Origin: Scenedesmus sp. ARA3
Lineage: Eukaryota > Chlorophyta > Chlorophyceae > Sphaeropleales > Scenedesmaceae
Reading direction: 5' to 3'
Assembly (NCBI GenBank): GCA_004335835.1
Contig: RWJK01001627.1
Location: 1-59,481 of the forward strand
DNA: 59,481 bases
How positions within the stretch are numbered: the stretch's first letter is position 1; each line of letters opens with the position of its first letter. The translations under genes and the position numbers were made by a program. Of the stretch, positions 46,401 through 59,481 are shown piece by piece. The notes below the pieces were generated by a model. The model did not search any database and was not told the DNA's origin. It saw only the letters and a program-made list of their open reading frames with translations.

Positions 46401-49400
46401 ACCGCGCCCTGCCCTGCAGCTTGCAAACATCAGACATTTTCGTCAGCTGCACTCTTTCAGCAACGCCCCTTGTACTTCCTTGCTGCTCTGCAGTTCACGG
46501 AGGTGGAGTTGCTGCGCATCCGCTATATGCCTGCGCCACTGCTGCACTCTACACCTAAAACCAACACAGTGCTCACACTCATCACGCCTTGTTTGCTTTC
46601 GCTCTGCAGTGCACGGAGGTGGAGCTGCTGCGCATTCGCTACCGCACCCACCACGAGGTCGGGGCTGCGCATGAGGCCATCAGCAGCGAGGCGCTCAACG
46701 CGCTGCGGGAGCGCATGCGGCTCAACGGGCAGGCCGACCAGATGTGAGTGCGGCAGGCCTACTGGCATCTCTTGATATGTAGGGGTGTATGGGATCTAAC
46801 ATCAGGTTTTCTGGTACCTGGCTGGGGTGTGCGCGCGCCGTTAAGCTGAACGTGCAGGTGGGCCAACTGCTGATTGCAGATGGTTGCTAGCTGCTTTCTA
46901 TACTTTGGGAGCCTGTGAGTGACATGAGGCCATCAGCAGCGAGGCGCTCAACGCGCTGCGGGAGCGCATGCGGCTGAATGGGCAGGCATACCAGATGTGA
47001 GTATGGCAGGCATACTGGCATCTTGATATGTAGGGGTGTACGTGGTCTAGCATATTGCATTTCTGGTGCCTGGGTGGGGTGTGCGCGCGCCACCAAGTTG
47101 CTCGCACTTCAACGTGCAGGTGGGCCAACTGCTGAGTGCATATGTTAACTAGCTGTTGTGGGAGCCTTTTGGTGACATGAGGCCGTCAGCAGCTCCACGC
47201 GCTGCGGGAGCGCATGTGCCTCAACGGGCAGGCAGACCAGATGTGAGCGAAAACTGGCTGATTGTTGCGCGTGGGGCCCGACATATGCACACCAGCAGGC
47301 AGCCAGTCGGCACAAGCCGGCAGCGGCAGGGTCCCCTGGTGCCGACTTGTCTAACACACATGCATGAGCCTGCACATTCTCACCAACATCCACGCAGGCT
47401 TGTGTACTAATGCGAGTGCTACTGCTGCCCAACTGCCTGTCATGATTACCTTGCCTGCCCCGTCACTGCTGCCTCTGCTGCTGCAGCCGTGGCGGCATGC
47501 GCGTGCTCGCCAACAAGGCAACGCTGCCGGCGGGAGTCCCCCTCTCCAAAAAGATCCGCAGCGATACAGTCATGAAGTGCTTACGGCCCATGGTGGCAAC
47601 CATGATTGCCCCTCCACCCCCAGTGGAGCCTGAGGCCCTTTGGAGCCTCCCTGCAAACCTGCTGCAGATCCCGTTAGAATCTAAGGAGGCAGCACGCAAC
47701 CGCATGGATGACATCCGCAGGGGCAGGCCCAGCGGCTTTGCCCAGCCGGGAGCAGCAGGAGCAGCTGCAGATGAGAAGGCAGCAGCAGCAGGATCGGGAG
47801 GAGGCGCGGAGAAGCAGAAGCAGGGGGAGCAGCAGCCGCCGGCAGCAGCAGCAGCAACAGCAGGGAGTGGCTTGCCTCCCGCGGGACCCGCAGCGCCGGG
47901 CGGGCGCATGAATGCGGTTGTGGCTTCGCTGAATGAGCGCTCGCACCTGTTTAAGCTGCCGGATGGGTTGTGCAGCGATCTGGGCGCGTGGCGCTGCTTT
48001 GTGGGGCGCGGCGGCCGGGCGAGGCTGGAGCGCATTGACCACGTGACGCACGAGACTGTTACTAACATGAAGATGGAGCAGCAGAAGATCCAGAACCACT
48101 ACCAGGTGAGGCGCGGAAGATATGCTGATGTCTTGGGGCTGTGCAGCTGCATGCGTGCAGCTGTGCATGTGTAGCTTGCTGCGGCGTTGTGGGTGTTTGA
48201 TCTGCTGTGTGTTGGTGTGGCTGTCCTTTGTCTTTGTGTATCTGATGCAGCTCAAGCTTGTGTGATGGACAGTGACACCCCAGTTGCGCTAGCGCTTCGC
48301 AATTGTTTGACCGCCGGGACCTGTTCCTTCGTGAAGGCCGTGTACAAAGCAAATTATGCACAGCCTGCTGTTGACATGACACGCTGCACACCAGATGCAT
48401 GCTAAAAAATGGCTTTATCACTGTGTTGTTACATGCTCCTGCTGCAGTCCATGCCATGGCCGCTGATCATGCAGGCGATTCTTGTTATAACTTACAGCAC
48501 TCCTCGCAAACTGAACTGTCATGTCTGATCATGTCTTGTGATGTTGTCATTGCTGCTGCAGAACACGCCATGGCCGCCGATGCCGACAGCGCCGCTGCTG
48601 CGCGAGATCGTGGAAAAGTCCCGCCCGCCGCCGCCCACCAGGCAAAGCATGCACCGCAGCGGCAGCATGGGGCTAGCCTCCCAGGGCTCAGCAGGCGGCA
48701 GCGCAATGCACCCGCAGGCAGCAGCAGCAGCGGCAGCAGCAGCTGCGCAGCGCCGCGCCTCAAGCGCCAACCTCGGACTCATGCAGCAGCAGCAGGCTGG
48801 AGCGGGCGGCGCTGCGGGAGCAGCAGCAGCAGCGCCGGCGGGGAATGGGATGGCGAGTGCGGCGTCGCTGCAGCCGATGGGGTCTGCGCAGGCGGTGGCG
48901 GGTGGTCAGCCGCCGCAGCAGATGCAGGCGCAGCAGGCGCATACAATGCAGCAGCCGCACCAGCAGCAGCAGGTGCAGCCTATGGCAGTGGACCCCCAGC
49001 AGCAGCAGCAGCAGATGGCTGGGCAGGGCGGCGCAGCAGCAGCTGGCATGGCTGCTGGGCAGCAGCAGATGCAGCCCATGCAGATGCAGCAGCAGCAGCA
49101 GCAGCAGCCTGGGATGCCTGTGCAGCAGCAGCAGCAGATGCAGGACCCTGCTGCCATGGCTGCAGCACAGCAGCAACAGCAGCAGCAGCAGGCAGCGTAC
49201 ATGGCTGCCATGCAGCAGCAGCAGATGCAGCAGCAGCAGGCACCCATGGCAGGTGTGCAGTACCAGGGGATGCAGGGCGGTATGCCTGCAGGGCAGCAGC
49301 AGATGCAGATGCAGCAGCAGCAGCAGCCTGGTATGGCAATGAACCAGTATGGTGCTGCACCCGCCATGCAGGGCCAACCAGACATGGCTATAGCGGCTCA

Positions 49401-49653
49401 GCAGCAGCAGCAGATGCCTGGCATGGGGGTGCAAGACCCAGCAGCCGCAGCAGCAATGGGTATGCAGATGCATGCATACCCTGGGGGTGCAGACATGAGC
49501 AGCATGGGTATGCAGCGCTCAGCAGCAGTCAAGAGCACCTCGCCACAGCAGCAGCAGCAGCAGCAGCAGGGTGGAGCAGCCGGGATGCCTGGCAGTGCCC
49601 GCAAGGGGCCTGGGCGGCCGCCAAAGCAAGGCAAGGCCAATGGCATGGACTGA
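43435..49653 (+). CDS. EPL1: Enhancer-of-polycomb-like protein (NuA4 subunit)
   Basis: Exons: 43435-43566, 43918-44050, 44601-44780, 45449-45677, 46113-46269, 46610-46743, 47487-48105, 48562-49653; 891 aa, all in phase. An optional exon at 43697-43780 (28 codons) also fits in phase. The EPcA signature is clear: IPIPDITEVETHYRDYLP, VEYDLDNEDEDWL, WDVYNYWAGKRKKWGKPILR, NPYNTFR and RPQTRRRRDNSDELLDKLRQLR. EPL1 is the scaffold that ties the MYST acetyltransferase to nucleosomes in NuA4/piccolo NuA4 (H4/H2A acetylation, nucleus). The last 360 residues are Gln/Met/Ala-rich, prion-like low complexity, apart from NTPWPPMPTAPLLREIVEKS at the start and a basic AT-hook-like GPGRPPKQGK at the end. Introns 2-6 contain partial copies of neighbouring exon edges. 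Confidence 0.93.
44487..45230 (+). repeat. EPL1 exon edge copies: one acceptor, two donor copies
   Basis: The acceptor edge (cacgcag followed by CGGNKEPxPVEYDL) occurs at 44488 as a partial copy and at 44601 as the real exon, 113-114 bases apart. The donor edge (RMLWKLELECAAATEHAL) starts at 44718 in the real exon and recurs at about 44964 and 45158 in the following intron. Confidence 0.93.
45640..46260 (+). repeat. EPL1 copies around the NPYNTFR / RPQTRRRRD junction
   Basis: The exon end LASDTNPYNTFR with donor occurs at about 45644 (real) and 45785. The next exon's start (TREKTxxPQTRR, DNSDELLDKLR) occurs as partial copies at about 45845 and 45966 before the real one at 46113. Some copies carry frame-changing differences. 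Confidence 0.92.
46490..47245 (+). repeat. EPL1 exon-6 acceptor copy and two donor copies
   Basis: A partial copy of the exon start (TEVELLRIRY after ctgcag) lies at 46494, about 116 bases before the real one at 46610. The exon end (EAISSEALNALRERMRLNGQADQM with GTGAG donor) is repeated at about 46926 and 47180, about 252-254 bases apart. Confidence 0.93.
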
Positions 49654-50733
49654 AGCGTTATAATGTTATATTGTCTCTCAGTTTATGTGGAGTGTGCTGC
49701 CGCTGAGGCTTTGGAGGCGGCTTAGGGGTTCGGGTTGGTTTTGCGGGCGTGTGATGGATGGATGGATGGATGGATGGACTATAGAGGCCTTGGGTTTGGG
49801 GTTGTTGTGGGTGTCCTTGTTGGGCTGGCTAGGGTTTGGTGGAGTGAGTGCTCAGCAGCAGTTGCTACGGGCGAGCAGCCCATCAGCCGGCAACAGGTAG
49901 CGGGGTTTGTGCAGTTCTGGAGGCCTAGCTGCAGGGGTCCAGCCCAAACCCTGCGGGTCTGTGCAAAGGCTGCTTTGCAGCATAACACAACCATGAATGC
50001 TGTGTTTAGCGTGTACAGGGACGAATCTGGTGCTGTCAGTGGACTGCACCTGCTGCTGTGTTGCCTGAGCCGCTGCAGCTGGCTAGATGTGTTGATGCAC
50101 GTGTCTTCGCTCCTGGGGCCGTGTGCACTGGCGATGCACAAGCATGTGATGTAGTCTGGACCTGCTGTGCATGCGCCACATTGTGCCACCGTGGAACTAG
50201 ATGCCCCTTGCCGCTATATCATGACTGCTTGCCTGCTCAAGCGGCAGCTGCCGCACACCAGCAGTGCACTGGTCAGCAGCTGCAGGTGTATTGTCATGTG
50301 GGGATTGTAGCACTTGGGCCTCAAGTTGTGTGGTACAGCCTGCTTGTGGGCTGGGGATGTCCTAGCAGATTATATGCCACGCAGGTACATTGCTGCTCAG
50401 TGAGCTTGTGCAGTTGTACGTTGCAGTGGTGGCCGGTTTGGTGACTACCGGGAGCGTACAGCAGCATTTGACATCAGCCCCAAACCCTGACCTGTCACAT
50501 GACACATGACCTTGTCTTTGTTGCTGCTGCGAGCCCTGCTACCACAGGGCAGGATGGCAACAGCAACATCGCGTTAAAGTCGTTATTATGCTGTCGACGT
50601 AAATAGGTGCAAACGCCACGTGGCCAGCGACTGCCTGTTGGCTCGAAGAAATCGCTCTCGTCAGTACCAAAGACTCCAGTACTTGCACCTAGCTCTGTTC
50701 TTATTCATACACTTGAAAGCCAAGTAAAACTAT
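49654..50733. other. EPL1 3' flank and Pin4 upstream region
   Basis: No gene is recognised. A GGAT tetranucleotide microsatellite lies at about 49752-49778. No plus-strand TGTAA was found. The right end should hold the Pin4 promoter. Confidence 0.5.
49752..49778. repeat. (GGAT)n microsatellite
   Basis: About six GATG/GGAT units lie roughly 100 bases after the EPL1 stop, probably in its 3' UTR. Confidence 0.95.
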
Positions 50734-52453
50734 ATGGGCAAACCGAAAGGCAAGGGAGGGGGAGGCAAGGAGGAAAGCAGCAGCAGTGGTGGCAGGTGAT
50801 GTGCAGTACAGTAGGGCAGTCCTCTGATTCAGCTGGGCAGCAGCAGGATTTCACGGTTGTTTGCTTTCCTGCATGCAGTGGAGCTCTAGGGACTTGCAGT
50901 CAGGTGAAAGTGAGACATATACTATGTGAGAAGCAAAGCAAGGTGGGTCTTGCTGCTGCACTGCACATCTGCCGTAGTCACAAACCACCTTTCTGCTGTG
51001 CTGTGGAGCATTGAAACTACCGCATGGTTGCAGCAGGTTGCACACTCCAGCTCATGCCAAACCAATTGTTAACTGCGCTGCAGCATGGAGCCGTATGAGT
51101 GGCTGAGACCAACATCGCACATACTTGGCATGGATGCCACCACTGCTGGCCAGGCTGGCAAGCAAAGCTGCAGCAGAGCACATATCATGGCGCACATGCC
51201 CATATCTTGCAGCAATAACACTCATGCCGCACATCAAAACAAACGCCTCCAAATCACAGCCCTGGATGTGCATGTGTGCTGCCGCGGCAGGTTTTGGAAG
51301 CACTAGCCAAGATCCAAGCAGGAGAGAAGTTTGACGCGGTGAGCAGGGTCCTATAGCTGCGAATCCTTGCGCAGTGAGGGGCAGCAGCAGCAGCGTTGCT
51401 GCAACAGCATCACAGCAATGTGACAGTGCAGCAGCTGCACAAGATTTTGCTTTCTTTGTGGCCCCTGAAACACCAGCAACTCTCCTTTGCTATGCACGCA
51501 CATGGCGACGGCACATTCAGAAGATGCTGCGCGCAAGGTTGTGGCCTATCAGACATACCGCGGTCAAAACCTGTACCCCTGATCGTGCTACACACGCAGG
51601 GGGCGACCGCGGTTTCCGAGGATGTTGCGCGCAAGGGCGGCGGCCTGGCTGCTGACACTGCTGCCTTCTTCTGTTGCGTGCGCAGGTTGCAACAACGTAT
51701 TCCGAGGATGCTGCGCGCAAGGGCGGTGACCTGGCTGCTGACATTGCTGTGTTCACTTGCTGCGCACGCAGGTTGCAACAACATATTCCGAGGATGCTGC
51801 GCGCAAGGGCGGCGACCTGGCTGCTGACATTGCTGTGCTCCTTTGCTGTGTGCGCAGGTTGCAACGGCATATTCTGAGGACGCTGCGCGCAAGGGCGGCG
51901 ACCTGGGCTGGAAGCGGCGCAACGAGCTGGTGGGGCCTTTTGCTGAGGCAGCCTTCAAGCTGCAGGTTGGTGGGCTGGTTGATGCGCACACACAAGGCAT
52001 GTAAAAGGACGAATACATCAAGTGACTGCATAGTTATGCATCTCAAAGCAGTGCCCATGTATGTTGCGTTGGCTTGGCGTTCAGCCTCGCCAGCCAAGAG
52101 GAGATTGGCCATGGCCATGTGCAAGGTCTCGGCATGCAGCAAACACCTGTTGAAGCTTCCAGCAGCTGCGCGTGCTTGAATAACCCAATGGTAAGCTTTA
52201 GGTCTGGATCTCACCGCCTCAAATGGCCTATAAGTTTACGTAATCACAAGTTTTGCACGCTTTGCAGCAGCTGCGCCGTGTACTGTCGCAGGGAGCGCAT
52301 GTTGTGCATGCTGCAAAAGGAAGGTGCCCGCAAGTCACTGGCTGACAGCTGCATCCAACCACTTGCTGCCTGCTGTAGGTTGGGCAGATGAGTGATGTCA
52401 TCAAAACTCAATTTGGCTACCATCTTATTCTGTGTGAAGGCCGCAAGGCATGA
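50734..52453 (+). CDS. PIN4: Pin4/Par14-type parvulin prolyl isomerase
   Basis: Five exons: 50734-50795, 50900-50942, 51291-51338, 51858-51965, 52379-52453. All in phase; the product is 111 aa, near the family norm of 110-130. The protein begins [14 protein letters not shown], the flexible Gly/Lys-rich basic leader typical of Par14. The compact parvulin domain follows: [54 protein letters not shown] and [15 protein letters not shown]. Parvulins catalyse cis/trans isomerisation of peptidyl-prolyl bonds; Par14 members act in the nucleus and in ribosome biogenesis and bind DNA through the leader. The absence of a WW domain separates it from Pin1. Four partial copies of the exon-4 acceptor edge lie in the preceding intron (about 51515-51850). 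Confidence 0.95.
51515..51910 (+). repeat. Five-copy array of Pin4 exon-4 acceptor edge, 86 bp period
   Basis: The motif GATGCTGCGCGCAAGG (part of [10 protein letters not shown]) is found at 51523, 51621, 51707, 51793 and, as the real exon, 51879. Spacings are 98, 86, 86 and 86 bases. Units contain the end of the intron, the gcgcag acceptor and the first coding bases (GTTGCAACAACATATTC in copies, GTTGCAACGGCATATTC in the real exon). Only the last continues into [13 protein letters not shown]. Confidence 0.95.
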
Positions 52454-53468
52454 TTCAAGATGGTGGCAATTGGGCCAAGTGGCGCACAGGGTGCTGTAGA
52501 GATTGACCCCTACAGCAGCAGCTGCAACTTGCGCTTGAAGCGCTGCGACCCTGCACCAGTCAAGGTCGCCTGCATCATCATCATCATGTTACTCATCAAG
52601 GTCGCCTGCATCTTGAAGATGCTCAATCTCTATGCTCAATCTCTATGACTTTTCACGGTGCTGCGCTGCACACGTGTGCTGAAAGCGGGCGTGTACAGTA
52701 AGTGACGTTCTGTACGCCCTGCGCTGGCAAACTTCGATTGAATCTGCTAGTGGCACACTCTGGTATGCGTCGTGCAGAGCTGTGTTCCTTTTGATCCACT
52801 GGCAACAGCATTGGCTGTACCTGTCAGATTTACTCCCTGCTGTGATCAGTAGTTGTCCAGCTGCTGTTTGGTGGCTTATATACTGCGGTGGCTTATATGC
52901 ATGCATGCTGTGTGCATCAAGGCAGCATGCTGCACACCAAGTAGCTGGCGCGATATTAAGCATTCTATATGCTTGATGCTGTTTCTATGTTTAAGAATGG
53001 TTATACTGCGTGGCGCTTTACGTTCATGGCTTGCCTGTGAGATGCCAATCGCAGCAGAGCTGTTCAAGAGCAGACACGGAGAGGTGTACTGCAGCGTTGC
53101 ACGCAGCACCATGCAGCGTGATGTGAGGAGTGACATCGGTGTTTTACTTTTCTGGTAAACAAAATGTAACACTCCCAGTAATTGTTTTTCTGTTTGAGGG
53201 AATGCCTGTGCGACCGTGAGGTGCGCTCGTGTTTGCGCGCCTAGCTGTCGCGGTTCTGTGCGCAACACGTCTGTCACGCCGGTCTGCGACCAACAGCTAG
53301 CCTTCAACATGTAAGCTAGTGATTTCTGCGGATCGTGACGATGGCACACGGTTTCAGTTGTTTGTGTGACTGACTGAAAACTGCCTGTACAACTCCGCCT
53401 TCGAAGCCTCCAACTACTTGGACTTATCAAAACAAGACAGATTAACCTGTTGTTTGTTCAAAGTCGTG
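52454..53468. other. Pin4 3' flank and upstream region of acyl hydrolase
   Basis: No exon is recognised. A TGTAA motif lies at 53165-53169. A small duplication (CATCAAGGTCGCCTGCATC) occurs near 52558-52615. No core promoter element is clear. Confidence 0.5.
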
Positions 53469-59205
<5,737 letters not shown>

Positions 59206-59481
59206 ACAGCAGCTGGGCTGGATCAGGCATAGGAACAGAGACAGAGGAGCAGCCATTGCTGCTCATCTGGAGTTTAGGAGAGGCAGATCTTGCATAGCTG
59301 AATCCATAGGAATTCAATAGCCGTGGCTGCACTGTGTGTATGAACTGCATGATTGGTTGGTTGTTGTTTTTTTACCAGGGGGACAGAATCCTACTGGCTC
59401 GCTACCACAGCACAATTAGGCAAGCCCAATTGTCGGGAGCGGGAGGCAATGCCTCACCAGCAGAACACGTCACAACACCCT
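59206..59481. other. 3' flank of acyl hydrolase
   Basis: No coding feature is seen in the last 276 bases, and no TGTAA motif is present before the window ends. Confidence 0.6.

Noticed and set aside
48399..49706. A 435-codon Ala/Asp/Gly-rich open frame overlapping the EPL1 last exon
   Set aside because: It is a frame shadow of the CAG-rich EPL1 exon. The EPL1 frame carries family motifs and in-phase splice sites; this one has only repetitive composition.

Overview
The window is nuclear DNA of a green alga (Chlorophyta), probably of the Chlamydomonadales/Sphaeropleales group. The genes are split into many short exons with GT-AG introns. Several genes carry the algal TGTAA polyadenylation motif downstream. 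Trinucleotide CAG/CTG tracts are abundant, and the proteins include a plastid terminal oxidase with the long N-terminal region I associate with algal PTOX, a thylakoid-type DUF3082 protein and a ciliary protein (CFAP61). The species cannot be fixed from sequence alone. One 50-base N gap lies inside a CAG run at about 24.6 kb.

Layout, left to right: a 5'-incomplete BTB/BACK protein (+, 0.5-1.9 kb); a degenerate antisense fragment of a PTOX exon (2.2 kb); a WDR20/CreC-type WD40 protein (+, 3.4-7.9 kb); a DUF4864 protein (+, 8.6-10.9 kb); about 7.6 kb without recognisable genes whose strand composition flips near 15.0 kb; a secreted subtilisin-like protease (-, 18.5-21.0 kb); weak minus-strand ORFs (21.8-23.1 kb); PTOX (+, 23.6-29.2 kb); an unidentified minus-strand gene (30.6-31.7 kb); a thylakoid-type DUF3082 membrane protein (-, 32.8-35.4 kb) divergent from CFAP61/FAP61 (+, 35.7-42.3 kb); an Enhancer-of-polycomb-like NuA4 subunit (+, 43.4-49.7 kb); a Pin4/Par14 parvulin (+, 50.7-52.5 kb); and a secreted patatin/cPLA2-like acyl hydrolase (+, 53.5-59.2 kb). 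The exon models were built by hand. At nearly all junctions the GT/AG sites, intron phase and protein-family match agree.

The genes have unrelated jobs (plastid electron sink, thylakoid membrane, cilium, chromatin, proline isomerase, secreted hydrolases), so this is ordinary eukaryotic gene order, not an operon or island.

The most unusual signal is structural. In six of the genes, short pieces that span one edge of an exon (coding bases, splice site and neighbouring intron) are repeated two to eight times inside the adjacent intron. Each array has its own period (86, 103-104, about 126 bp and others), and copies have diverged in sequence while keeping their splice sites. The clearest are six copies of a PTOX donor edge, eight copies of an acceptor edge plus five of the donor edge around one exon of the acyl hydrolase, and five copies of an acceptor edge in the Pin4 gene. 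CFAP61, DUF3082 and the subtilase show none, so it is a property of particular loci. I could run no alignments or database searches; family assignments rest on recognised motifs.
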